DNA from: DSAR01 sp034437315
GTDB lineage: Bacteria; Chloroflexota; Anaerolineae; B4-G1
Length of the DNA stretch: 6,152 bases
Direction: 5' to 3'
Assembly (NCBI GenBank): GCA_034437315.1
Contig: DAOTUC010000322.1
Location: 1 to 6,152 of the forward strand
Shown here: positions 1-5,490 of the stretch, one piece after another
Layout: every line of letters begins with the position of its first letter
How positions within the stretch are numbered: the first letter of the stretch is position 1
Notes under the pieces: model-generated
The model's database searches: none
What the model was told of the DNA's origin: nothing
The model's input: only the letters and a program-made list of their open reading frames with translations
Position numbers and translations under genes: made by a program

Positions 1-135
1 ACGGAGCCCTGGCCGGTGACGCCGCCGGGGTGTCTTGGCCGAAAAGCACGTCCGTTCTACACTTTCGCCTAATTCCCTCACTTTGTGGTAAAATGGCGAT
101 CTCTCAACCCGTTTTCCGCGCTTTAAAAATCGAGG

Positions 136-282
136 GTCTTCAGGATTTCGCATGGCCCATCATAGACCCCAAAGGTTTTTGCGCTGGTTTTGATGGAAAA
201 AGGTCATTGTTTAAGGCAAAAACGTTGTTTGCGCGGCCTTGAGCAAAACCTTTAGGGTCTCGCCATGCGAAATCCCAGAGAA
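136..282. repeat. Long imperfect inverted repeat in intergenic DNA
   Basis: Two arms of about 42-49 bases face each other around a central stretch of about 56 bases. The core is a perfect 14-bp match: GGATTTCGCATGGC at 143-156 against GCCATGCGAAATCC at 262-275. A second matching block is 165-184 (GACCCCAAAGG followed by a T run) against 241-259 (ending in CCTTTAGGGTC). The two blocks are separated by 8 bases in the left arm and 2 in the right. Weaker similarity continues outward to about 136 and 282. The centre also contains a local pair, GTTTTTGC at 175-182 with GCAAAAAC at 216-223. There is no reading frame of protein-like quality here. It could be a paired intergenic repeat (BIME-like), a small non-autonomous mobile element, or a structured transcript. 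No flanking target duplication is obvious. Confidence 0.7.
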
Positions 283-442
283 CCAAAATCGAAAGGGTGA
301 GTTTTTGAGAGGGTATCTCCATGGCTGCGTTTGACCTGTAGAGTTTACCTCACTTACGTGTTATCGGCAAGTATGGAACCCAGCCGCTTGCTTGTTTAGT
401 GGAATCGCTTATCATGTGTGCTTTGAGCAGGCGGAACAAATG

Positions 443-464
443 GACGCTGGTTGGCGTCTATAAT
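443..464 (+). promoter_or_regulatory. Probable -10 element with overlapping dyad for the lipoprotein gene
   Basis: A perfect TATAAT lies at 459-464, 45 bases before the start codon at 510. No good -35 is found at the usual 16-18 base distance. An inverted repeat GACGC (443-447) / GCGTC (454-458) with a 6-base spacer abuts the -10 box, so a protein bound there would occupy the -35 to -10 spacer region. A weak -35 together with an adjacent dyad fits an activator- or repressor-controlled promoter. This rests on motif reading only. Confidence 0.4.
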
Positions 465-509
465 GACGTAGAGCGAGTGTAGAAAATTCCGAGGATAAAT
501 GGAGGAAAA

Positions 510-1604
510 ATGAAAACGAGATATATTTTGCTTGTTTCTTTGTTGATTTTCGCCCTGGCGGCGTGTCGAGCGCGCCCCCAACCGACGCCCATCGTTGAGA
601 CTGAACCTGCCGGATCGGAGGAAGAGGTCGCGACGGCGACTCCGGCCCAACCGGCGTCCGACGAAAGCCCGTTGCCTGAGCCGGAGAGCAGCCCGCTTCC
701 CACGCCGCCCGCCAATCCGGCCCGCGCGGCGGCCGTCGATTTTCTGGCGCGGGAGCTGGGCGTCTCGGCCGATCAGATCACGGTCGTCTCGTCCGAAGCG
801 GTCGATTGGCCCGACGCCAGTCTGGGGTGCCCTGAGCCGGGCGTGATGTACGCCCAGGTCATCACGCCCGGTTACAAGTTCGTGCTGGAAGCGGGTGGGG
901 AGACCTACGAGGTCCACACCGACGAGCACGGTAACAACGTCGTCCGTTGCGAGTCTAGCCGGGGCCTGGAAGACCCCGACGGCGCGTTCAAGCAACTGTT
1001 GAGCCATCTCAAGCGCACTCATCCTGGCCTGGGGCTGGATCAGATCCAGGGTTGGAGCAAGCAGGACATCACCAAGGAAGGCTTGCTGGGCAGCGTGACT
1101 TTGGCATGGCGCGGCGGCGATTGGACGTTGGAGATGACGTACAACGTCATCCCCCGGCCGGATTATGAGAGCAAACTGTTTCACGAGCGGGCCGGCGTCG
1201 TGTGGCAGGGGACGCTTCAATCGGACGGGGAGGTCACGCTTGCTGAACCCTTGCCCACGTACACCTACAGCGTGGGGGAGTGTGATGAGCGCATCACGGC
1301 GGAAGAGGCCGATGATTGGGCCGGCGTCGAGGTTTCGGCGCGAGATGGCGCGATTGACGTCGAGCAGAACCTGTATTACGTGTGTTGCGCCTATCCGGCG
1401 TTAGCCGTCGGGCGAGACGGCGACGTGCTCAAGGTCATCGAGTCGAACGCCGGGGAGGTCTGCCGGTGTTGGTGTGGGTATCCCATCACCGCCACGTTGA
1501 GCGGTATAGAAGCGGGCGCTTATACCGTGGAGGTGTGGGGTGTCCAATATCAGGACGAGCACCCGTTGGCGCTGCTGGGCAGCGCCGAAACAACCCTTCC
1601 CTAG
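510..1604 (+). CDS. Secreted lipoprotein of unknown function with a Cys-rich C-terminal domain
   Basis: A 364-residue predicted lipoprotein, anchored outside the cytoplasmic membrane. Residues 1-18 are a signal peptide (basic MKTR, then a hydrophobic core) ending in the lipobox L16-A17-A18-C19. Residues 20-70 form a Pro/Glu/Thr/Ser-rich tether. Residues 71-150 form a first domain with the motif WPDASLGCPEPG (C107) and a YEVHTD strand, ending near C147. This looks like a recurrent extracytoplasmic domain of Chloroflexota-type lipoproteins (from memory, not searched). Residues 150-250 are soluble alpha/beta sequence. Residues 255-364 carry C258, C292-C293 and C318-x-C320-x-C322, then a strand-rich AGAYTVEVWG end, suggesting a disulfide-stabilised or metal-binding beta-sandwich. 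The start is supported by GGAGG at 501-505, four bases before the ATG. surE follows after 31 bases, so the two may be co-transcribed. Function is not recognised. Confidence 0.85.
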   Translation: MKTRYILLVSLLIFALAACRARPQPTPIVETEPAGSEEEVATATPAQPASDESPLPEPESSPLPTPPANPARAAAVDFLARELGVSADQITVVSSEAVDWPDASLGCPEPGVMYAQVITPGYKFVLEAGGETYEVHTDEHGNNVVRCESSRGLEDPDGAFKQLLSHLKRTHPGLGLDQIQGWSKQDITKEGLLGSVTLAWRGGDWTLEMTYNVIPRPDYESKLFHERAGVVWQGTLQSDGEVTLAEPLPTYTYSVGECDERITAEEADDWAGVEVSARDGAIDVEQNLYYVCCAYPALAVGRDGDVLKVIESNAGEVCRCWCGYPITATLSGIEAGAYTVEVWGVQYQDEHPLALLGSAETTLP

Positions 1605-1626
1605 CGCCCAAATAACCCATCAACTC

Positions 1627-1632
1627 AAGGAG
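1627..1632 (+). promoter_or_regulatory. Ribosome binding site that fixes the surE start
   Basis: AAGGAG lies three bases before the ATG at 1636. The same frame is open back to an ATG at 1540, but that start lies inside the lipoprotein gene and would add 32 residues that do not resemble SurE. The conserved SurE N-terminus (strand plus NDDG) begins about 13 residues after the 1636 start, so 1636 is preferred. Confidence 0.75.
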
Positions 1633-1635
1633 CAC

Positions 1636-2472
1636 ATGTTCAAACGAAATGATTTATCAACAGACACCCCGCCCATCATTTTAGTCACCAACGACGATGG
1701 GATTGCATCGCCTGGATTGCTCGCCGCTGTCCAGGCGGTGCTTCCCCTGGGAGACGTTCACGTCGTCGCGCCGGCCTGCCAGTGGTCGGGCGCTGGACGC
1801 TCAATGTCTGGGGATATTTTGGGAGGCGCGGAGCCCTATTCGCTGGAATTGGATGGTCAGCCGGTCGCCGCCCATCAGATAGACGCCTCGCCCGCTCTGG
1901 TCGTCGCCGGCGCGATGCTTGGTTTATTGCCCGCCAGACCCGCGTTGGTCGTTTCCGGCGTCAATTACGGCGAGAACCTGGGATCAGACGTCACGATTTC
2001 CGGCACCGTCGGCGCGGCGCTTCAGGGAGCCGTCAGCGGCGTTCCCGCGCTCGCCGTCTCTCTGGAGACGCCTCGAGAGACCCATTACGCCCCCTCCGAC
2101 GGCGTGGATTTCAGCGCGGCGATCCATTTTGCCCGCTATTTCGCCCGTTGGATGTTAGGGGCTGAATTGCCGTTTGACGTCGATGGGTTGAAGGTCGATG
2201 TGCCAGGCGACGCGACGCCTGATACGGCCTGGCGATTGACCCGTATTTCGCGGCATCCCTACTTTGTCCCCACGGCCGCTTCCGCCGAGGAACGGGCGGC
2301 GGGGGCCAAGCCCATTGGCTACGATTCTAACCCCGACCTCAGCCGCGTCGAGCCGGATTCCGACATCTACGCTCTGGTCATCGACCGCGTTGTGTCGGTC
2401 TCTCCGGTGAGCCTGGACCTCACGGCGCGCGTGCATCTGGGCGAGCTGGAGGAACGCATGTTGGCTATCTAA
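1636..2472 (+). CDS. surE: SurE 5'/3'-nucleotidase (survival protein)
   Basis: A 278-residue cytoplasmic metal-dependent phosphatase of the SurE family, which dephosphorylates nucleoside 5'- and 3'-monophosphates. Visible hallmarks are ILVTNDDGI with the metal-binding pair D20-D21; S51 in the WSGAG loop, equivalent to the family's conserved Ser; N110 in SGVNYGENLG; and the SGTVGAALQG helix followed by GVPALAVSL. Length is close to the family's usual 250-280. The family's usual GTPADCV segment reads ASPALVV here (residues 84-90), a modest divergence near the substrate pocket. The C-terminal part, from about residue 195, is typical of the dimerising arm region. It lies 31 bases after the lipoprotein gene and its 3' end overlaps the stop of the convergent arsR-type gene by 8 bp. 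Family identity is secure; the physiological substrate is not visible. Confidence 0.95.
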   Translation: MFKRNDLSTDTPPIILVTNDDGIASPGLLAAVQAVLPLGDVHVVAPACQWSGAGRSMSGDILGGAEPYSLELDGQPVAAHQIDASPALVVAGAMLGLLPARPALVVSGVNYGENLGSDVTISGTVGAALQGAVSGVPALAVSLETPRETHYAPSDGVDFSAAIHFARYFARWMLGAELPFDVDGLKVDVPGDATPDTAWRLTRISRHPYFVPTAASAEERAAGAKPIGYDSNPDLSRVEPDSDIYALVIDRVVSVSPVSLDLTARVHLGELEERMLAI

Positions 2473-2815
2473 TGACCGCCTCCGCCAGTTCCGCCTGTTC
2501 CGCCAGCGAATCGGCCATCACTTCGCGTAGTAGATCCAGGGCCTGGATGACCCGTCGGTCGTGCAGGGTGTAATGGACCGTGTTGCCCTCGCGCGTCGCC
2601 GTGACCAACCCCCGTTCCCGCAACACCTTGAGGTGGCGGGAGACGGTGGGTTGGCTGACGTTCAGCTTATCCGTCAGTTCCGAGACGTAATGGGGGTGCT
2701 CGTCCAGCAGGTACAGGATGAGAATGCGCGTGGGGTCGGCCAGGCTCTGGCAGATTTGGGCGTGTAAAAGATTGATTTCCTCCGTTAACGTTTGATCCAC
2801 TTGACGCTCCATCAC
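2465..2815 (-). CDS. ArsR-family winged-helix transcriptional repressor
   Basis: A 116-residue (or 115) DNA-binding regulator, last gene of the sulfur-relay operon. The N-terminal helix LADPTRILILYLL (about residues 25-37) and the helix-turn-helix VSELTDKLNVSQPTVSRHLKVL (about 43-64), followed by the wing TATREGNTVHYTL, are classic ArsR/SmtB features. The CxC metal site of arsenic sensors is absent: its position reads HYVSELTD. No His/Asp-rich C-terminal metal site is seen. The only cysteine is C22. It starts with GTG directly after the TGA of dsrE2 (TGAGTGATG); the ATG three bases later is an alternative. No ribosome site is evident, so translation is probably coupled. It likely represses its own operon through the palindrome at 5491-5516 (inference). 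The C-terminus holds a short LAEQAELAEAV repeat. Effector unknown; a reactive-sulfur signal is plausible from context. Confidence 0.9.
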   Translation of the reverse strand: MMERQVDQTLTEEINLLHAQICQSLADPTRILILYLLDEHPHYVSELTDKLNVSQPTVSRHLKVLRERGLVTATREGNTVHYTLHDRRVIQALDLLREVMADSLAEQAELAEAVIR

Positions 2816-3298
2816 TCAGATAAAGAGTTGAATCTGCGAGCCGGCGGCTTCCTTGACGAAGGCGGCGACTCCGGCGACGCTCTCGACCTCTGGAATCAGA
2901 TCGTCGCGGGTGATTTCCAGGACATCCATGCTCATTTTGCAGGCTATCATGTGGACGTCCAGGTCGATGAGCATCTGGCGCAGTTCCTCCAACGAAGCGA
3001 CGTTTTTGTCGTTCATCATTTTGCCGAAGAGCGCGCGGCCGACGCCGCCGAAACTGAAGCGGGATGGGTTGAGGCGGTCGATGCCGCCCCGGTTCATCAC
3101 ACTCATCATCTTACCCAGAAAGCTCTTCGCCTGGATCGGTTCCCCCGTTTTGATGGCGTTCAACCCCCAGAAGGTGAAGAAGAGCGTCGTGTCCATCCCG
3201 GCGGCTGCGCAACCGGTGGCGATGATGAAAGCGGCGAATACCTTGTCCATCTCGCCGCTGAAGACGACGATGGTCGCTTTGCTGCTTTCGCCGCTCAT
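2816..3298 (-). CDS. dsrE2: DsrE2-type sulfur carrier/transferase
   Basis: A 160-residue member of the DsrE/DsrF-like family of the DsrE2 type, often annotated as a 'peroxiredoxin family protein'. DsrE2 proteins take persulfide sulfur from or pass it to TusA, usually with a rhodanese nearby. Evidence is the N-terminal KATIVVFSGEMDKVFAAF strand-helix, the hydrophobic TLFFTFWGLN strand (about 38-47), the mobile Met-rich middle (FLGKMMSVMN, FGKMMND), and IACKMSMDVLEI with C120 at the family's active-site position. A second cysteine, C30, lies in the hydrophobic segment 18-46, which could be read as membrane-associated or simply as buried core. The ATG is two bases after the tusA stop; a weak GGCGGG precedes it. 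The tusA-dsrE2 pairing is a known, functionally linked arrangement. The stop abuts the ArsR gene's GTG. Confidence 0.88.
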   Translation of the reverse strand: MSGESSKATIVVFSGEMDKVFAAFIIATGCAAAGMDTTLFFTFWGLNAIKTGEPIQAKSFLGKMMSVMNRGGIDRLNPSRFSFGGVGRALFGKMMNDKNVASLEELRQMLIDLDVHMIACKMSMDVLEITRDDLIPEVESVAGVAAFVKEAAGSQIQLFI

Positions 3299-3300
3299 CT

Positions 3301-3537
3301 CTAGCCCGCCTTGCGCACGTAATAGCGGGAGAAGCCGTCGTCCGCTTCTTCGCCCAGGAATTCGTTGCCGGTCTGCTCACACCAGGCTGGGATGTCGGCG
3401 CGGGCGCCTTCATCGTCGGCCTGGATCTCGAGTACCTGCCCGGCGTCCATTTTCTTCATATTTTTGGCCAGGAAGGCGATGGGCATAGGGCATAATTGCC
3501 CGATAGAATCTTGTACTTGATCGACTTTTACGTCCAT
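3301..3537 (-). CDS. tusA: TusA/SirA-type sulfur carrier protein
   Basis: A 78-residue protein of the TusA family, small cytoplasmic carriers that hold sulfur as a persulfide on one cysteine and pass it to DsrE-type partners. The hallmark CPMPI motif is present, with the carrier cysteine at C16 after VQDSIGQL, followed by the AFLAKNMKKMDAGQVLEI helix-strand. A second cysteine, C53, lies in IPAWCEQTGNEFL, a variant seen in several TusA-like proteins (from memory) and absent from the E. coli type. Size matches the family (75-85). A near-perfect AGGAGG at 3547-3552, nine bases before the ATG, is among the best ribosome sites in this operon, fitting an abundant carrier. It lies between dsrH (31-base gap) and dsrE2 (2-base gap). 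Confidence 0.93.
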   Translation of the reverse strand: MDVKVDQVQDSIGQLCPMPIAFLAKNMKKMDAGQVLEIQADDEGARADIPAWCEQTGNEFLGEEADDGFSRYYVRKAG

Positions 3538-3568
3538 TTGATTTTTCCTCCTGAATTCTCTCGTAAGG

Positions 3569-3862
3569 TTACAACCAGGGTGCGACGTGATGCGCCTCTA
3601 CCAATGCGACAAATCCGTCGTAGTCTATCGTTTCGACGCCGTCGAGCAAGGCGGTCAGCCCCCGCGCGTCCAGGTCCGGCTTGAGAGCGTAGACGGGGCG
3701 CTTCTCCAGCGCGTCTACGACTACCGCCTCGGCGGCCGTCCCTTTGATGGCGCCATACACGCCGTCTTCATATAGCAAGATTGGCGCGCCGGCGGGCGCG
3801 ATGCGCAGCGCGGATTCCAGATTTTTGAACATCAGGGGGGATTTATTCACCATGTACAGCAT
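3569..3862 (-). CDS. dsrH: DsrH/TusB-like subunit of a sulfur-relay complex
   Basis: A 97-residue protein matching the DsrH/TusB family, the smallest subunit of the DsrEFH or TusBCD heterohexamer. Features: the start MLYMVNKSP, equivalent to TusB's MLHTLHRSP; the ILLYEDGVYGAI strand (about 28-39); the VYALKPDLDARGL motif (57-69); and an IDYDGFVALV helix near the end, with a terminal Trp as in TusB. It contains no cysteine at all, so unlike DsrH proteins that keep a conserved Cys it cannot carry sulfur itself and probably has a structural role. The start at 3862 is supported by AGGAG at 3869-3873. An internal ATG three codons later is less consistent with the family. The gap to dsrF is 36 bases and contains a duplicated 9-bp segment. 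Confidence 0.85.
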   Translation of the reverse strand: MLYMVNKSPLMFKNLESALRIAPAGAPILLYEDGVYGAIKGTAAEAVVVDALEKRPVYALKPDLDARGLTALLDGVETIDYDGFVALVEAHHVAPWL

Positions 3863-3870
3863 ATGTCTCT

Positions 3871-3888
3871 CCTGTCTTTCCTGTCTTT
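3871..3888 (-). repeat. Tandem 9-bp duplication in the dsrF-dsrH gap
   Basis: On the + strand CCTGTCTTT occurs twice back to back (3871-3879 and 3880-3888). Read in the gene direction it is AAAGACAGG repeated, the second copy merging into the AGGAG ribosome site of dsrH. It is probably a slippage duplication, but it places a second purine-rich AGG upstream and may influence translation. Confidence 0.7.
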
Positions 3889-3898
3889 AGACGAAGTG

Positions 3899-4258
3899 TT
3901 AAAATGGCAGGATAGCGCCGACCTCTTCGAGCAGGCGGGCGACGCCGGCGTCGTCTATAATCTCCACGTCGACCACCAGGTCGTCCGCGGACAGACCCCG
4001 CTCGTTCAGCGATTGGTCGTGGACGTAGAATTTTTCCACGCCGAAATCGGGCAACATCGGGAAGCCCTCGCCCAGGGGTTTCATATCCAACGCTTCGGGG
4101 GCCTGGCCTTTGACCAACGTGTAGACGCCGTCGTCGACGAAGATGACGCTGATGTCCATCTCAAACACGCCGATGCCCATCATCGAACGGAAACCCTCGG
4201 CGGCGTAGACCGATCCGTAGGGGGCCTTGCGCATCAGAATGGCTACTTGTTCACTCAT
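3899..4258 (-). CDS. dsrF: DsrF/TusC-like subunit of a sulfur-relay complex
   Basis: A 119-residue protein of the DsrF/TusC family, the scaffold subunit of the DsrEFH/TusBCD complex. It shows RKAPYGSVYAAEGFRSMMG (about 10-28), equivalent to TusC's TAPHGTAAGREGLDALL; the strand VIFVDDGVYTLVKGQAPEAL (38-57); and FYVHDQSLNERGL (77-89), equivalent to TusC's WVCAASLRERGL with the Cys replaced by His. It ends in ILPF, like TusC's ILRF. No cysteine is present, consistent with a non-catalytic subunit. The ATG at 4258 follows GAGGAG with a 6-base spacing and lies 18 bases after the dsrE stop. The gene order D-C-B (E-F-H) is as in known systems. Confidence 0.87.
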   Translation of the reverse strand: MSEQVAILMRKAPYGSVYAAEGFRSMMGIGVFEMDISVIFVDDGVYTLVKGQAPEALDMKPLGEGFPMLPDFGVEKFYVHDQSLNERGLSADDLVVDVEIIDDAGVARLLEEVGAILPF

Positions 4259-4276
4259 CGGTTTCTCCTCGAATTT

Positions 4277-4630
4277 CTAATCTCCAAATGTGACGAAGCG
4301 CTCGGCTTCTCTCAATTGATTGGCCAGAGCGCCCAGGCCGCCCAACTTGACGTTTTCCGATACCATATCCCGCCGGAAGCCGCGAAAGCGGGCGCATGCA
4401 GTGCAGGCGATCACGTCGATGCCTTGAGCGGCTAATTCGCTGAAGCGCTCGCCGATGTTGCGCTCGCCCGGCGGCTTGATGTAGCCGTTGGCGTTGTTGA
4501 CGCCGTCGGTGTAGAGGAAGATGCCGGTGATGGTGTGCCCCCGAGCCAGCGCCGCCTTGGCGAAATAATAGGCCGAATCGGCGGCCTGGTGTTGGTAGGG
4601 GCCTTCCAAGACGAGTATGCCTATTTTCAT
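4277..4630 (-). CDS. dsrE: DsrE/TusD-like sulfurtransferase subunit
   Basis: A 117-residue protein of the DsrE/TusD family, the catalytic subunit that accepts sulfur from TusA as a persulfide. It aligns along its whole length with TusD: MKIGILVLEGPYQHQAADSAYYF at the start (residues 1-23), the GIFLYTDGVNNAN strand (36-48), and IACTACARFRG (74-84), where C76 occupies the known active-site position (C78 in E. coli TusD). A second cysteine, C79, is extra. It ends in GLGALANQLREAERFVTF as in TusD. The start overlaps the upstream gene's stop as ATGA (4627-4630), with AGGAGG at 4637-4642 six bases before it. The longer open frame reaching 4945 is the shadow of the upstream gene and is rejected. With the next two genes it should form the heterohexamer. 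Confidence 0.92.
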   Translation of the reverse strand: MKIGILVLEGPYQHQAADSAYYFAKAALARGHTITGIFLYTDGVNNANGYIKPPGERNIGERFSELAAQGIDVIACTACARFRGFRRDMVSENVKLGGLGALANQLREAERFVTFGD

Positions 4631-5397
4631 CCGTTGCCTCCTGCGTTTAAATGATTGAATGGGGTGACGAGCGATTCTTCTAATTCCCCCTGTTCGTAGC
4701 GCTCGACCGCCTCGCGCACCGTGATGCCTTCTGGGGCGAGATAGACGGAGACGGCCAAAGCGCGCAGCGCCATACAGCATTCCGGGTGGATGTGGGGGGT
4801 GATGAGCGCCGTAGCGCCGTTTTGAACGACGGTGCGAATGCTCTCCACGTTGACGTCCTCTTTCTCCTCTGATGGGGCGCCTGGCTCGATCTGGATGACT
4901 TCCCAATCCATAGTGAGGGGGTCGACCAGGATGAAGGAGGCGCACACGCCGAAGTGGATCTCCAGCGGCGCGTCCAGGCCCTCGCCCCGGGCGGCGACGG
5001 CGATCCGGGTGGGGAGGCCGACGCGCGAATCGGGGGTCTCCAGGCCGGTGGCCCGGTATCGCTCGACAGCCTCATGGACGGTCATCCCTTCCACGCCGTC
5101 GATGACGTCGATGCCCAGGTTGAACAGCGTCTGGCGGCATATTTCTTTGATGTGACCGGTGATGACGACCGAGACCCCCTGCTCGGCGATCGCGCGTATG
5201 GCCGCCAGGCTTACGCGGGATGGGTCTTCGGCCTGCGCCGCTTCCTCGGCGCTCGGCGGGACGCTGACGATGACGTACGCCATGGGAGGCGTCCCCGCTG
5301 TCTCCAGGTCGAAGACCAGGAATTGGGAACATCTGCCAAAGCGGATGCCCACCCACGCCTCCGGCGACGTCCCCATAGATGCAACAGCTACTTTCAT
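4627..5397 (-). CDS. Protein with two tandem NifX/NifB-type cofactor-binding domains
   Basis: A 256-residue cytoplasmic protein, first gene of the sulfur-relay operon. It contains two copies of the dinitrogenase iron-molybdenum cofactor-binding (NifX/NafY/NifB C-terminal) fold, about residues 1-118 and 130-243. Copy 1 has MKVAVAS, RFGRCSQFLVFD (C23), then VVITGHIKEICRQTLFNLGI (H82, C87) and GVEGMTVHEAVERY. Copy 2 has RIAVAARG, HFGVCASFILVD (C152), LITPHIHPECCMALRAL (H202, H204, C207, C208) and APEGITVREAVERY. Standard members are about 100-130 residues and have a Gly-rich GGMGP-like loop where both copies here carry His-Ile-x-x-x-Cys. No nif genes are in the window, so a nitrogenase role is unlikely; binding of Fe, Fe-S or persulfide sulfur is inferred. 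The start has AAGGGAG at 5405-5411 with 7-base spacing. The stop overlaps the dsrE start by 4 bp. Confidence 0.85.
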   Translation of the reverse strand: MKVAVASMGTSPEAWVGIRFGRCSQFLVFDLETAGTPPMAYVIVSVPPSAEEAAQAEDPSRVSLAAIRAIAEQGVSVVITGHIKEICRQTLFNLGIDVIDGVEGMTVHEAVERYRATGLETPDSRVGLPTRIAVAARGEGLDAPLEIHFGVCASFILVDPLTMDWEVIQIEPGAPSEEKEDVNVESIRTVVQNGATALITPHIHPECCMALRALAVSVYLAPEGITVREAVERYEQGELEESLVTPFNHLNAGGNG

Positions 5398-5490
5398 TTT
5401 CCGACTCCCTTCTCCTTCAACTGCGCAACTCCTTATGAAGTAATGGGTGAGGTAATGGGATAAACCAGATTTTCCAAGTATTGAAGTATC

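Larger units (their letters stand above)
1..509. other. Non-coding stretch upstream of the lipoprotein gene
   Basis: No credible coding region was found. The short open frames here (for example 30-242 on + and 140-322 on -) run through the inverted repeat, have no protein-family resemblance and lack good ribosome sites. The base composition is visibly more A/T-rich than the flanking genes. A TGGTAAAAT extended -10-like string occurs at 86-94, with no convincing -35 or gene behind it. The right-hand part (about 440-509) contains the likely promoter and ribosome site of the lipoprotein gene. The first 30 bases may be the tail of an upstream gene, but this cannot be decided. Confidence 0.6.

Noticed and set aside
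30..242. Possible small + strand gene (70 codons)
   Set aside because: Runs through one arm and the centre of the inverted repeat, lacks a ribosome site and has no protein-like features.
396..1220. 274-codon open frame on the - strand opposite the lipoprotein gene
   Set aside because: Arg-rich, low-complexity translation with no family resemblance. The + strand frame has a signal peptide, lipobox and ribosome site; the long opposite frame is a by-product of high GC.
1540..1635. Longer surE start at 1540
   Set aside because: It would overlap the lipoprotein gene by 65 bases and add residues foreign to SurE; the ATG at 1636 has AAGGAG and fits the family start.
2792..3304. 170-codon + strand frame opposite dsrE2
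   Set aside because: Asp/His-rich shadow of a clearly recognised - strand gene; no ribosome site or family signal.
3863..4435. 190-codon + strand frame opposite dsrF and dsrE
   Set aside because: Spans two recognised - strand genes and their gap; composition typical of an antisense shadow.
4631..4945. Extended start of dsrE at 4945
   Set aside because: The extra 105 residues are an out-of-frame reading of the NifX-like gene; the TusD-like sequence begins exactly at 4630.
4627..5397. A nitrogen-fixation role for the NifX-like protein
   Set aside because: No nifHDKENB genes are visible, the characteristic Gly-rich loop is altered in both domains, and the gene belongs to a sulfur-carrier operon.
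4954..5463. 169-codon + strand frame opposite the NifX-like gene
   Set aside because: Antisense to a gene with two matching family domains; no supporting motif.
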